Below are positions 44,585 to 54,260 of a stretch of 64,000 nt of DNA, one piece after another. The DNA is from DATARH01 sp963778385. Lineage in GTDB: Bacteria > Pseudomonadota > Alphaproteobacteria > ATCC43930 > CGMCC-115725. The first letter of the stretch is position 1; the number at the start of each line of letters is the position of its first letter. Location: assembly GCA_963778385.1 (NCBI GenBank), contig CAVZUA010000002.1, forward strand, positions 124,001 through 188,000, read 5' to 3'. Made by a program: the position numbers and the translations under genes. The notes under the pieces were generated by a model. It worked only from the letters and a program-made list of their open reading frames with translations, did not search any database and was not told where the DNA came from.

Positions 44585-46126
44585 TCACCGCCCCAGTACG
44601 CTCACGTCGTCTGGATTGATGAGGTCGGGCACGGTCCAGCCGTCGAGGTCGTATTCGGCCATGCAGCTTTCGGCAAAGGCCTTCCATTGCGCGGCCTGGC
44701 CGGACGCGTTGGCGCCAAGGATCGCGAAGCGGCGGATTTCCTCGTGACTGCCCGAGTAGTTCACCTCGTAGAGCTCGTGGCGGGCGCCGAACTCGCTGCC
44801 GATCGCATCCCATAAGAGCTTCATCAGCTTCACCCGCTCCACGGCGGTCACACCACCCGAGCCGCGGACATAGAGGTCGAGGTATTTGCGCAGTTCGGGC
44901 GCCTTGAAGTCGCGGGCGTGCGAGTTGAGATAGATCAGGCTCGACGCCACGGTCTTCTCGATCTGATGCTTGATCTGCACGTAAGCGTCGGGTCCCAGCA
45001 CGTGATAGGCCGCGCCGGCGTTGGGGTTGGGCAGCACATAGTCACCGTGCCACGGCACCGGGTTGCGCGCCATCGCGTCGGTCAGCGCCCAAAAGCAATG
45101 CCGCCAGGTGATGACCTCGCCGATATTGGCCTCGACGCCGCGGAAGCCGCTGGTCCCGGCGGTCTCGGTCGCCTTGAGCAGCAGCCCGGTGATGAAGTCG
45201 AGCTTCACCGCGAGCCGCGTCGCCCCCTGGAACTGGAAGCGCGGCACAAAACCGCTGCGCGGGAAGAAGGTGTTGGCCTTCTCCATGTCGCCGTAGACGA
45301 ACACGTTCTCCCACGGCACGAACACGTCATCCATGATGAAGATCGCATCGTTCTCGTCGAGCCAACTCGACAGCGGGTAGTCGAACGGGCTGCCGAGCAC
45401 CGCGGCGCGCTGCTCGTTCGACACGCGGCAGATGAACTTGACGCCCGGCGCGTTGGTCGGCATGAGAAACACCAGCGCGTATTTCGGGTCCTGGATCGGC
45501 AGGAGTCCGACATGCGCGACAAAGGTGTAATGCGTCAGCGCCGAGCCGGTGGCGACGACCTTGGCGCCGGTGACATGGATCCCGGCATCGGTCTCCCGCG
45601 TGACATGGGCATAGATGTCGGTCGGGCCGCCCGGCGCACCCGGCGCCATGTTGCGGTCGACCGGCGGGTGCACGATCGCGTGGTTGACGAACGGCATCCG
45701 CTCCTGGCTATGGCGATACCAGTACCGCGCGTTCGCCTGATAGGGCTCGTAGAAATCGGCGTTGGCGCCGAGCGTCGCGAGAAACGCCGCCTTGTAATCG
45801 GGTGAGCGGCCAAGCCAGCCATAGCTGATGCGCGCCCAATCGGCGATCGCGTCGCGCGCCGCGATCAGGTCATCGCCCGAACGCGGCGCGACAAAGTAGC
45901 GATGGGTGAACCCGCCCCATTCGGTCGGGCAGGTGAGGATGTTCTTCCCTTCGGCGTGATCCTTGTGCAGCGCGTCGTAGAGCCGCGCGATCATTCGTGC
46001 TGTGTTGCGGAAGGCCGGATGCGCGGCGATGTTCTTGACCCGCTCGCCATAGATCCACACCTCGCGCCCGTCATCGAGGCTGTCGAGAAACTCCTTGCCG
46101 GTGTACGGCAGCACGGTGTCGGTCAT
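44585..46126 (-). CDS. 4-hydroxyphenylacetate 3-hydroxylase family protein (HpaB-like)
   Basis: 513 residues. The HpaB/4-hydroxybutyryl-CoA dehydratase fold is recognisable: WIYGERVKNIAAHPAFRNTA at the N-terminus, HVTGAKVVATGSALTHYTFV in the beta-domain, and FVPWENVFVYGDMEKANTFF. The C-terminal helical domain has RGSGGVTAVERVKLMKLLWD. FADH2-using hydroxylases of this family need a separate reductase, not seen nearby. It could instead act on another phenol. Downstream (minus-strand) neighbours are repeats; upstream lies an IS256 relic. Confidence 0.85.
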   Translation of the reverse strand: MTDTVLPYTGKEFLDSLDDGREVWIYGERVKNIAAHPAFRNTARMIARLYDALHKDHAEGKNILTCPTEWGGFTHRYFVAPRSGDDLIAARDAIADWARISYGWLGRSPDYKAAFLATLGANADFYEPYQANARYWYRHSQERMPFVNHAIVHPPVDRNMAPGAPGGPTDIYAHVTRETDAGIHVTGAKVVATGSALTHYTFVAHVGLLPIQDPKYALVFLMPTNAPGVKFICRVSNEQRAAVLGSPFDYPLSSWLDENDAIFIMDDVFVPWENVFVYGDMEKANTFFPRSGFVPRFQFQGATRLAVKLDFITGLLLKATETAGTSGFRGVEANIGEVITWRHCFWALTDAMARNPVPWHGDYVLPNPNAGAAYHVLGPDAYVQIKHQIEKTVASSLIYLNSHARDFKAPELRKYLDLYVRGSGGVTAVERVKLMKLLWDAIGSEFGARHELYEVNYSGSHEEIRRFAILGANASGQAAQWKAFAESCMAEYDLDGWTVPDLINPDDVSVLGR

Positions 46127-46210
46127 GGGTGCCTTCCCTGTTTGGCTGCGATTGTGCCACGGCGGTCAGTTCGCACCTATAGCGCCGCGAAAGTCTGTCC
46201 TGTTAGAGCT

Positions 46211-46894
46211 GTGGTATCGGTCGCGGTGATCGTCGCGGTCGGTGTCAACGGCGACGGCAGGCGCGAGGTGCTGGGCTTGGCGATCGGCGCGTCGGAGGCC
46301 GAGACCTTCTGGACCGACTTCCTGCGCAAGCTCGCGCGGCGCGGTCTGCGCGGCGTCAAACTCGTCATCTCGGATGCCCATGAAGGGTTGAAGGCCGCCA
46401 TCGCCAAGGTTCTGAACTCTTCGTGGCAACGCTGTCGCGTTCACTTCATGCGCAACGTGCTGGCCCATGCCGGCAAACAGGGCCGCCGCGTCGTCTCGGC
46501 TTTCATCGGCACCGCCTTCGCCCAGGACGACGCCGAGGCTGCCAGGACCCAGTGGCGACAGGTCGCCGACCAACTGCGCCCGAGGGTCAAGAAGCTCGCC
46601 GAGTTGATGGATCAGGCCGAGAGCGACGTGCTCGCCTACATGAGCTTCCCGCCGGCGCACCGCACCAAGTTGCATTCGACCAATCCGATCGAGCGCGTCA
46701 ACGGCGAAATCAAGCGCCGCACCGAGGTCGTCGGCATCTTCCCCAACGACGAGGCCATCATCCGGCTCGTCGGCGCCATCCTCCTGGAACAAAACGATGA
46801 GTGGGCGGTTCAGCGCGCCCGCTACATGACGCTGGAAACCATGGCACCTTTGAGCGACGATCCCTTCGTCAAGCTGCCCGCCGTGGCCGCCTGA
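46211..46894 (+). pseudogene. IS256-family (mutator-type) transposase, 5'-truncated
   Basis: The homologous part starts at about VVSVAVIVAVGVNGDGRREV and runs to LPAVAA at 46894 (about 227 codons). It retains the second acidic residue (VISDAHEGLK) and the Glu (STNPIERVNGEIKRR) of the DDE triad, but the N-terminal ~170 residues with the first Asp (LDATY-type region) are missing. It cannot encode an active transposase. The break lies right at the start of the divergent HpaB-like gene region, suggesting a deletion that removed the IS 5' end. Confidence 0.85.
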
Positions 46895-47080
46895 CAAAAC
46901 CGGCCAACCCTGCCGGAGACCTGGAGCGACCCCGCGCTCCTACACCACCCCATGGGGCACGATCCGCGAAAGCCACCACCGGTCAGCCATGGCATTTGCT
47001 GTTTCGCACTAAAACCGAACCGATAAAGGCTTCATAATGCGTTGAACAAATTCAATTATTCTCCCTCGCCGCTCTCTGAT

Positions 47081-47159
47081 AACAGCGGCATATCAGCGGC
47101 AAAAAACAGCGGGCAAGCAGCAAGATAACAGCGGGGAAACAGCAGAAATTTCCGCTGTT
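47081..47159. repeat. Helically phased AACAGCGG motif array
   Basis: Copies of AACAGCGG or one-mismatch variants at 47081, 47092 (ATCAGCGG), 47105, 47127 and 47138 (AACAGCAG), plus an inverted copy CCGCTGTT at 47152. Spacings are 11, 13, 22 and 11 bp, i.e. close to one or two helical turns. It lies in AT-richer DNA between the IS256 relic and the DUF1906 gene. Confidence 0.6.
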
Positions 47160-47496
47160 TTGCCTCCTGGCCTCCGCTTGTCATTCCGGGGAATCCCGCA
47201 AGGGTCGCTGCGACCGGAACAAGAAGCTAAGCCGCGATCTCACACGGAGCCGTCCTTTTTAGGTACCCGCAGGCCCCGGTTTGCACTTCGCATCAACAGG
47301 GCTTTGATATATGTGAACGTAACAAGAACTCATTCAAGATCTATTGCCAATTTCCCGGCGGTACTCGGTGCCCACGGCAAAATGGCGGGGCGACAACGTC
47401 AGTGATTGAGCATGAAGTCGGCGAGGCCGGCGCGCTTGTTCGCGTGGCGCAACGGCTCGGGACAGCCGCGCGATCCGGCTGCGCCGTCCCTTGCTG
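47160..47496. other. Non-coding stretch after the array
   Basis: About 340 bp without a convincing gene on either strand. It contains a fragment resembling the common CATTCCGGGGAATCCC palindrome and mixed GC. Together with the IS relic it marks the left part of an accessory region. Confidence 0.5.
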
Positions 47497-48146
47497 TCAA
47501 GCGCCGAATACGGTCGGACCGCTGTCCTTTATCAAGAAAGCGCCGCAGGCAGGTTTAAAGTCGTCCGGATCAAAATCGAAACCGAACGGATTCTCCGCTG
47601 CATCGGGCGCGACTTCGGGGTGCTGATGCAAATGCCAGCGATTGCTGGTGACAAAGGCCTGCGTACCGTTGGTAAGCCGCCCGGCCCACACCCAGGCCAG
47701 TTGCGTCAAGCCGTGGTCAAGACACCATGCGCAGACCGCGCCATTGCCATAGACGCCCGGAATGTAATCGGCGCCGATCGCGGCTTTCACGGCTGCGAAG
47801 TAGTTGTTGACGGGGCCGTGAATTTGCTCGTCAGTCGCGTCCATATCAACCGCGAAATAGATGCCGGCGCCTTTTGGCGCGCCAATCGCCTGGGCCTGCG
47901 CGACGGCATCCACGGCGTCCTGCCTGCCCGCGTCCGCACCGGCAAGCGCTCGGCCTTTTGTCGTCTCCCATACCATCCAGCAACCAATGTCTTTGTTGCC
48001 GAGAGCCAAGGCCTCAGCACGGGTGAGATTTTTTTTCGGCGTATGAGACAGATAGCGCCCGACGAGCTTAATGCCCGCCGTCAGGAGCTTCGGGATATGA
48101 ACATGCAGATTCAATTCGAAATCTACGTCGATCGCCCCAAGGCCAT
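47497..48146 (-). CDS. DUF1906 (glycoside-hydrolase-like) protein, one-base frameshift near the start
   Basis: AGGGAGG lies five bases before ATG at 48146, but that frame stops after eight codons. Adding one C to the CCCC run at 48135-48138 gives MALGAIDVDFELNLHVHIPK and joins the open frame that continues with KLVGRYLSHTPKKNLTRAEA. The rest matches DUF1906/Rv2525c-like TIM-barrel glycosidases (GIYFAVDMDATDEQIHGPVN, YIPGVYGNGAVCAWCL), a fold related to GH25 lysozymes. Repaired length about 216 residues. No signal peptide is visible, so a cytosolic or phage-like lysis role is possible. Confidence 0.72.
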
Positions 48147-48249
48147 GCTCGCCTCCCTAATTTGCTGTAATTTTCCCGGACTTATTTTGGTGCATCTGAC
48201 CTTTCAACTTATAGTCGATTTTGTTAATGACGGCAACCGCGCGAGAATG

Positions 48250-48885
48250 CTACTCGCCGCGCCGAAGGAACTCCGCCAATCCCTTGAGATTCCATGTGTG
48301 GCGCAGCGGGTCGGGTGCCTCGGGCGGCTTGGCCATGCCGATCCGGTCGTGCCACCAGATGTCGAGACCGACGCGCGACGCGCCGACGAGATCATAGGCC
48401 GAGCCGGCGACGAACAGGCAGCGCTGCGGCGCAACGGCGAGTTCTGCGAGCGCGAGCCTGTAGGGATGCGGGTCCGGCTTGTAGAAGCCGGCCCGCTCGG
48501 CCGTGACGACCGTGTCGAACTTCACGCCGATGCACGCAGCGGCGATGCAGCCCAACGGCTCGGAGCAGTTGGTCGCGACACCGAGTTTCACCCCGGATGC
48601 GGCCAGTTCGCTAAGCTCTGCGACAACGCCCGGCCAGGGCTTCAGCTCGCCATAGCGTGCGGCCAACTGGCCCGCCAGTCGCGGGTCGAGGCCGATTTCC
48701 CGCGCCGCCTCGGCGACCAAGGTTTCATACGGGCGATACGCCGAGGTGCCGTAGGTCCGGCGCAAATATTCGCGCCGCCAGTGCAACCCCGCCTCCTCAC
48801 CCGACGCAACGTCGTTCCACAGCGACCAGCTGTCGAGCAGCGCGGTCAACAGATCGAATAAAACAGCGTCGTAGCGGCGGGGCAT
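48250..48885 (-). CDS. HAD-superfamily hydrolase, haloacid dehalogenase type
   Basis: 211 residues. Motif I VLFDLLTALLDSW supplies the nucleophile Asp10; motif II is GVATNCSEPL, motif III Lys in AGFYKPDPHPYRLALAELAV, and motif IV is CLFVAGSAYDLVGASRVGL. The pattern is the L-2-haloacid dehalogenase/phosphatase branch with a C1-type cap (about residues 15-80). Substrate cannot be read from sequence. It is transcribed towards the DUF1906 gene. Confidence 0.85.
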   Translation of the reverse strand: MPRRYDAVLFDLLTALLDSWSLWNDVASGEEAGLHWRREYLRRTYGTSAYRPYETLVAEAAREIGLDPRLAGQLAARYGELKPWPGVVAELSELAASGVKLGVATNCSEPLGCIAAACIGVKFDTVVTAERAGFYKPDPHPYRLALAELAVAPQRCLFVAGSAYDLVGASRVGLDIWWHDRIGMAKPPEAPDPLRHTWNLKGLAEFLRRGE

Positions 48886-49038
48886 ACCGTTGCTGATTGT
48901 ATTTCATCCGATCGGGACCGGCCAAAAAATCGCATCCAGGAGCAGGCAGCGAAAGATGTTGAGCTGTCATACAGTCGAAAGCTTGACACCACCCCGGCAG
49001 CGAGGGGTGATGGCAGCGAAATTGCGTAGAGGCGCATC

Positions 49039-50076
49039 GTGAAGTTCAGCACGTTCCTTTTTCCCGACAGCCGCGACCCGGCCCAGGATGGCGCCGTCAT
49101 CGACGAGACCGTGCGCGAGGCGGTGCTCGCCGATCGGCTCGGCGCCGATGTCGTCTGGCTCGCCGAGCATCATTTCGACGGCATCGCGGTCTATGGCGAT
49201 CCGATGGTGTTGGCGGGCGCACTGGCGACGGCGCTGCCGCGCGCCGCGCTCGGCTTTGCGGTGATCCAGACCGCGCTGCACCATCCGATCCGCCTCGCTG
49301 AGCAGATGGCGCTGCTCGACCATTTGATGAAAGGCAAGCTGATCGTCGGGCTGGGCCGCGGCAGCTCGTTCAACATCTACGACTACCAGGGCTTCGGCAT
49401 CGATCACCAGGAGGCACAGGCGCGGCTCGACGAAGCCGAGGCGCTCATGGTCAAGGCCTGGACCGAAGGCGAGTTCGACCATCACGGCCGGTTCTGGCAG
49501 GTACAGGTGCCGATGCTGCGGCCGCGACCCTATACAAAGCCGCACCCGCTGATGATCCGCGGCTCGTCGACCGATGGCTCGCTCGTCGAAATGGGGCGCC
49601 AGGGCAAGCCTTGGATGATGAATGTGCAGTCGCTCGAAACCACCGCAAAGCGGGTCGATCTTTATCGTCGGACCATGCTGGAGGCCGGCTTCAGCGAAGC
49701 GGCGATCACGGCGAACCTCAAGGCCAGCTGGGTCTGGCGCAACTTCTATGTGGCGGAGAGCGACGACGAGGCCGCCCGCGTCGGCATTCCCGCTTTCGAG
49801 ACGATGACCAGCACCCGTGCCGAAATGCGCAATCGTTACGCGGCGATGGGGCAGCGCATCGTGCCGCGCGACGATCTCCCGGGGACCCGAAAAGCCCGCG
49901 GCGAGGGCCTGATCCATGGGACGCCGGCGCGCGTCGCCGAGGATGTTGCGGCGCTCGACCGCCTCGGCATCGGCGGCATCATCGGCACATTCCGCCTCGG
50001 GCCGATGCCTCACGAAGTCGCCGCCGCCAGTCTGACACTGTTCCTGGAACAAGTGGCGCCGCAGTTTCGCGGCTAG
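49039..50076 (+). CDS. LLM-class flavin-dependent oxidoreductase (luciferase-like)
   Basis: 345 residues from GTG 49039. MKFSTFLFPDSRDPAQDG opens the barrel; VVWLAEHHFDGIAVYGDP carries EHHF; GKLIVGLGRGSSFNIYDYQG is the loop near flavin. The C-terminal GTPARVAEDVAALDRLGIGG is the common F-helix region. Closest in layout to alkanal-monooxygenase-type enzymes. Its stop overlaps by 3 bp with the stop of the convergent hypothetical gene. Confidence 0.88.
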   Translation: MKFSTFLFPDSRDPAQDGAVIDETVREAVLADRLGADVVWLAEHHFDGIAVYGDPMVLAGALATALPRAALGFAVIQTALHHPIRLAEQMALLDHLMKGKLIVGLGRGSSFNIYDYQGFGIDHQEAQARLDEAEALMVKAWTEGEFDHHGRFWQVQVPMLRPRPYTKPHPLMIRGSSTDGSLVEMGRQGKPWMMNVQSLETTAKRVDLYRRTMLEAGFSEAAITANLKASWVWRNFYVAESDDEAARVGIPAFETMTSTRAEMRNRYAAMGQRIVPRDDLPGTRKARGEGLIHGTPARVAEDVAALDRLGIGGIIGTFRLGPMPHEVAAASLTLFLEQVAPQFRG

Positions 50077-50481
50077 TGGCGATCGTCGCCGTTTTCCGGC
50101 TCGGTATCGCCGCTGGCGAGGCGCTCTTCCTCGGCGCGCAGTTCGTCCGCGGCCAGTTTGTCGAAGAGCATCTTTCGGCGTTGGCAGAGCCGGTGGATTC
50201 TCTGTTCGATGCCGCCGGGAAAGGGATCGAGCACGTATTCGCGGGCCAAAGGCTCATCGATCTGGCTCATCCGATCGCCGATGCGCGCCAGCAATTGGTG
50301 CACCTCGCTCAGCGGGATGTAGCCTAGCTGCAATAGTACGCGACTGATCTGGGCCGCCAACAAACGCATCCTTGCCAATGGCCGCGTGACCCTCGGCCAC
50401 TACCCCTTTATCGATCAGACTGGTTAACGCAAACCAAATACGGTGGGTTCCAACGCCGGGTTCGCCGACCCGTTGTTTCAA
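50073..50481 (-). CDS. Hypothetical protein, probably with a one-base frameshift
   Basis: From ATG 50369 there is an open frame of 98 residues with a typical GC3 pattern (ISRVLLQLGYIPLSEVHQLL). Upstream, another frame reads QLKQRVGEPGVGTHRIWFAL TSLIDKGVVAEGHAAIGKDA, and dropping one C near 50357 fuses them through KDAFVAAQISRVLLQLGY, giving about 136 residues from TTG 50481. No family recognised. The fusion is plausible from reading-frame continuity only; the downstream part alone is the minimal gene. Confidence 0.4.
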
Positions 50482-50870
50482 TTGGTCACAGTCTCGGCAT
50501 CGTCTCGCCTGCCGGCGACCCGAAGCGCGCCGCGAAAGCCGGCTGCACGGACGACCGGTACTGATCCTGCTGGTCTCGTTTAACGACATAAACAATCTGG
50601 CGGACCTGTCGCAGTTGCGCGCTGGAAAACCGTTATCTGTCGGCCGAGGACCGTGAGCGTAAATACGGAAGAGCCGCGCCATAGACCTGTCCGTTCGAGA
50701 GAATCGGGCCGCTTCACCGCCCCGACAGCGCTTCGCTCGCGTCGGTCGCGGCATCTCTAAGCATCGGATATTCCGCGGAAAATTGGCTCGACGGCGGATC
50801 GGCTTGACCGACATCGGGGCTACCGCCGTAACCATGAGCCAAGGAACCGGCGTGCGGTGGGCATCACCAG
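50482..50870. other. Intergenic stretch, no gene recognised
   Basis: About 390 bp of lower GC3 character with scattered stops in all frames. I see no repeat family or promoter that stands out. Confidence 0.5.
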
Positions 50871-51502
50871 ATGACGGATCAGCTGTTCCCGATCGAAACG
50901 GCGACAACCGACGCGGAATTTGTCGGCTTTGAAACCGCCCGAATTATCGAGCCTGCACGGCCTGAGGCCGAGCGCGGGAAACGCGCGGCTTCGGTCCCGG
51001 CGAAACCGCGCCGGCAGCGCGCGAAGAAGGCGGAAAAACGCGTCTCCGTCCGCGTCTGGTTTGATCATCGCGAGCTCGCCAAGCTCGACAGCCGCGCCGC
51101 CGCCCAGGGCATGGCCTTGCCCGAGTACCTCCGGCTGCGCGCGCTCCGCGACCCGCGTGTCCGCAACCGCCAAGTCACGGCATCGACCGATGATCTTTTT
51201 GCCCGAGCCGAGATCACCCAGACGACGGTCGTCCGGCTGAACGCCCGCCTCTCGCCGGAAATGGAAGAGCGGGTCACCGCGTATTTTTCGTCCGGCAACC
51301 GGCTGATCATCGAGCCACGCGATCCACCGGTGCTCGCCGTTCTGCCGTCGCGGCTGAACGTCCTCGCCAAGTTGACCCAGTTGCTGACGGTACTGGTCGG
51401 CACGCGCTGGCCGGGGCAGCGCGCGACGCCGCCAGCCAGGACTTGATCGCGGCGGGCCGCCTGCGCCTCGACCGGGTGCTGGCGCGTTCTTATATTGGTT
51501 AA
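50871..51502 (+). CDS. Ribbon-helix-helix DNA-binding protein (MobC-like), likely one-base frameshift near the end
   Basis: ATG 50871. An N-terminal basic linker (RRQRAKKAEKRVSVRVW) leads into an RHH-type segment, FDHRELAKLDSRAAAQGMAL PEYLRLRALRD, like relaxosome accessory MobC/TraJ or plasmid antitoxin proteins. The first frame ends at 51446. Adding one G to the GGGG run at 51413-51416 gives TRWPGAARDAASQDLIAAGR and extends the protein to a natural stop at 51502, about 210 residues, 23 bp before the next gene. It could be a remnant of a mobilisation region in this accessory segment. Confidence 0.6.
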
Positions 51503-51525
51503 GCGAAGTTTGACGAGGTATCGCG

Positions 51526-52548
51526 ATGAAGTTTGGGCTTTTTGGCGGGGCGCGGGCGCGTGGCGGGCCGGCCGGCGACAGCGACGGGTATCACGACTTC
51601 ATCAACTACATCGTCGAGGCTGAAAAACTCGGCTTTTCCAGCGTGTTCTTGGTCGAGCACCATTTCACCGGGTTCGGCCAGGTCTCGGCCTCGCTCAATC
51701 TGCTGAGCTATCTGGCCGCACGAACCGAGCGCATCCGCCTCGGCACCGCAGTCGTGGTGCTGCCTTGGCACAACCCGATCCTCGTCGCCGAGCAGGCAGC
51801 TACGCTCGACCTCTTGTCGAACGGCCGGCTCGATCTCGGCGTCGGCAAGGGCTATCGCAGCTACGAGTTCTCCGGCTTCTGCGTGCCGCAAGACGAGGCG
51901 ACCGAGCGCTTCGATGAGGCAATGAACATCATCCGCCTATCTTGGCGGGCGGGCGGCGAGCGCTTCTCGTACAAGGGCAAGTGGCACAGCTACGACAATG
52001 TCGTGGTCGAGCCGAGCCCGATCCAGCAGCCGCACCCGCCCTTCTGGCTCGGCGCCGGCAGTGCCGAGTCGATCCGCCGCGCCGCGCGTGAGGGTTACAA
52101 TCTGCTGCTCGACCAGATCGCCCCAACCGACTTGATCATCGAGCGCGTCGCGGTGTTCCGCGAGGAATGCCGCGCGATCGGCCGGCCATACGACCCGATG
52201 ACGGTCGGCGTGACCCGCGGCCTGCAGATCATCCGCAAGGAATCCGAGCGCAAGCAGGCGATCGAGACCCGCCGCCAGGTGCTGAAGAACATCGGCGACT
52301 TGGCGCGCGGCCCCGGCGCCGAGCGCTATCACCAGATCAAGGACGACGAGGACGCCTTCGTGCTCGACGACGCGCCGCTGCTCGGCACGCCGGAAGAGAT
52401 CGTCGCCCAGTTGAAGCGCCTCGAAGCGGGAGGCGTACAGAACGTGCTGTTTGCCGCTCCCGGCGCCTCGGTGGCGCATCTGCGCACCTTCGCCGAGGAG
52501 ATCATGCCCGCCTTCGGCGGCAACCCGATGGCGTTGGCACAGGTTTGA
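51526..52548 (+). CDS. LLM-class flavin-dependent oxidoreductase (luciferase-like)
   Basis: 340 residues, MKFGLFGGARARGGPAGDSD. The EHHF motif is in VFLVEHHFTGFGQVSASLNL and GRLDLGVGKGYRSYEFSGF is the flavin-side loop. The C-terminus LGTPEEIVAQLKRLEAGGVQ is a family block. It differs from the other copies in the window at most positions, so these are old paralogues, not recent duplicates. No reductase or substrate gene is adjacent. Confidence 0.88.
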   Translation: MKFGLFGGARARGGPAGDSDGYHDFINYIVEAEKLGFSSVFLVEHHFTGFGQVSASLNLLSYLAARTERIRLGTAVVVLPWHNPILVAEQAATLDLLSNGRLDLGVGKGYRSYEFSGFCVPQDEATERFDEAMNIIRLSWRAGGERFSYKGKWHSYDNVVVEPSPIQQPHPPFWLGAGSAESIRRAAREGYNLLLDQIAPTDLIIERVAVFREECRAIGRPYDPMTVGVTRGLQIIRKESERKQAIETRRQVLKNIGDLARGPGAERYHQIKDDEDAFVLDDAPLLGTPEEIVAQLKRLEAGGVQNVLFAAPGASVAHLRTFAEEIMPAFGGNPMALAQV

Positions 52549-52644
52549 AGAGGAACACTTTAGCGCGAAGGTCGTAGAGGGAGACGCGGAGAACGGGAAG
52601 GCGGCAGAGACCGTCATCGCCAGCGGAGCCCGCTTTTTTGAATT

Positions 52645-52800
52645 AACCACGGAGACACAGAGGCACGGAGATTTCCGTCGCACGCTACCTCCGTGCTCCC
52701 CGCGTTCCTGTGATGATTTTATTGGCGCTTCGTGCCGGACGGAACCTTCGCGCCCTTTGCGTACCCTCCGCGCCCTTTGCGCTAAGATGTTTTCTTCCTG
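52645..52800. repeat. Intergenic inverted repeat, family G (CACGGAGACACAGAGGCACGG type)
   Basis: CACGGAGACACAGAGGCACGG in the left arm faces CTCCGTGCTCC, followed by repeated CGCGCCCTTTGCG. A related element is at 59655-59870. It fills the gap upstream of the SDR gene. Confidence 0.6.
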
Positions 52801-52814
52801 ACGTGGAGGAGACG

Positions 52815-53675
52815 ATGGCCGAGAACGATCGCGAAAATCGTGTCGCGCTGGTGACCGGGGGCTTGCGCGGCCTGGGCAAGGCGATGGCCCTCGGCCTGGC
52901 GTGCGAAGGCCATCCCGTGGTCGCCGTCGGCCATATCGAGAGCGATGTCGCCGAGATGAAGGCGGAGGCCGAAAAGCTGCAAGTTGCCCGGCATTTCCGC
53001 TGCATCGTCGCCGATCTGCGGGAGGCCGGCGAATGCGACCGGGTCGTCGCCGCGACCGGCGACCAGTTCGGCAAGGTCGACATTCTGGTCAACAGCGCCG
53101 GGCTGACCTTCACCTATATCGATCCGGCGCGGTTTCGCCGCGACAGCCTGCAGCGCTTCTGGCAGGTCGACGATGAGGTCATTGACCACGTCATCACCAC
53201 CAACTACGTCGCCGCCGACCGGCTGGCGCGCCGTGTCGCGCCGGCGATGATCGAGCGCGGCTGGGGCCGCATCGTCAACGTCACGACCAAGCTCGACACG
53301 ATGAACCGCATTGGCACGCACCCTTATGGCGCGTCGAAAGCGGCGCTCGAATTGGCGACCGAGGTCTGGGCGAAGGATGCCGCCGGGACGGGGATGACAG
53401 TGAACATCGTCAACCCCGGCGCCGGCGCCAACACGCCCGGCATGGCCATCGAGGCACGCGCCCTCGCCGAAGCCGGCAAGATGGCGCGCCTCGTCGAGCC
53501 CGATGAAATGGTGCCGCCGATGCTGTTCGTCGCCTCACGCGAGGCCGATGCGATCAACGGCTGGCGCTTCGACGCCAATCTGTGGATCCCGACCCTGCCG
53601 CCGCGCGAAGCCGCCTGGCGCGCCGGACGCCCCGCCGGCTTCGTCCTCCACCCGCACCGCGATTTGCCAAGCTGA
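52815..53675 (+). CDS. Short-chain dehydrogenase/reductase (SDR)
   Basis: 286 residues from ATG 52815 (GGAGGAG upstream). The NAD(P) motif TGGLRGLGKAMA is at about 14-25, NSAG at about 98, and the active-site YGASK is present. The usual catalytic Ser before YxxxK appears as Thr (VNVTTKLDT). The C-terminal extension of about 30 residues (WIPTLPPREAAWRAGRPAG) is longer than in typical SDRs and could shape the substrate pocket. Likely oxidises or reduces a small alcohol/ketone. Confidence 0.87.
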   Translation: MAENDRENRVALVTGGLRGLGKAMALGLACEGHPVVAVGHIESDVAEMKAEAEKLQVARHFRCIVADLREAGECDRVVAATGDQFGKVDILVNSAGLTFTYIDPARFRRDSLQRFWQVDDEVIDHVITTNYVAADRLARRVAPAMIERGWGRIVNVTTKLDTMNRIGTHPYGASKAALELATEVWAKDAAGTGMTVNIVNPGAGANTPGMAIEARALAEAGKMARLVEPDEMVPPMLFVASREADAINGWRFDANLWIPTLPPREAAWRAGRPAGFVLHPHRDLPS

Positions 53676-53740
53676 TCCGATCAGGTGCTTGTGCCCGCCC
53701 GCGGAAGCATTATTTTCCTGCTGATGACCATGGGCCGCCG

Positions 53741-53971
53741 ATGACGTTACTGCTCGACCAGGCGCTGGAAGTGGCGCGGAACCTCTCGCCGGAGGCGCAG
53801 GACGATCTCGCGCATCTCATCCTTCGCTTCAGTGGCGCCGACGATGAGATGCCGGTGCCGCTGACCGTCGAAGAGAGAGAAGCGATCGTCGCGTCAAGGG
53901 CCGCAGCGGCGCGCGGCGAATTCGCAACGGATGCGGAAGTTCAGGCGGTGTGGGCCAAACACGGCCTGTGA
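53741..53971 (+). CDS. Antitoxin of a RelE/ParE-type module
   Basis: 76 residues, MTLLLDQALEVARNLSPEAQ then a helical, acidic body ending AVWAKHGL. Resembles the short addiction-module antitoxins that precede ParE-like toxins in rhizobia and relatives. Its stop overlaps the toxin's GTG start (GTGA, 53968-53971), the classical coupled arrangement. Confidence 0.75.
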   Translation: MTLLLDQALEVARNLSPEAQDDLAHLILRFSGADDEMPVPLTVEEREAIVASRAAAARGEFATDAEVQAVWAKHGL

Positions 53972-54260
53972 GCGTCCGCTATATCCAACCAGCCCTCGCC
54001 GATCTCGACGGCATTCTCAGTTACATTGCCGCACGCTCGCCCCGGGGCGCACGACGCGTCCAACAGCGGCTTCGCAACGTCATCGAGCTGTTGACGCTGC
54101 ATCCGCATATCGGACGCAGAACGAGCGATCCAGCGATTCGCCGTCTGGTCGTTTCGCCCTACCCCTATCTCGTCTTCTATGAGACGACCGGGGATGAAAC
54201 ATCATCCATGCCGTTCGACATGCGGCACGTGACCCTTCCAGCATGCCGGGTGCTCAATGA
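53968..54260 (+). CDS. RelE/ParE-family toxin, one-base frameshift near the C-terminus
   Basis: From GTG 53968: VSVRYIQPALADLDGILSYI, then RRVQQRLRNVIELLTLHPHI and PYLVFYETTGDE. After GATGAAA (54199) a T is missing; restoring it gives DEIIIHAVRHAARDPSSMPG AQ, the expected ParE C-terminus, and a stop at 54258-54260 that overlaps the ATG of the prolyl oligopeptidase (ATGA). Repaired length 97 residues. ParE toxins poison gyrase; RelE relatives cut mRNA. Read unrepaired, the frame runs 10 bases further with an odd tail. Confidence 0.78.

Noticed and set aside
47081..47159. CRISPR array.
   Set aside because: The motif is only 8 bp with 3-14 bp gaps and one inverted copy, unlike CRISPR repeats and spacers, and no cas gene is present.
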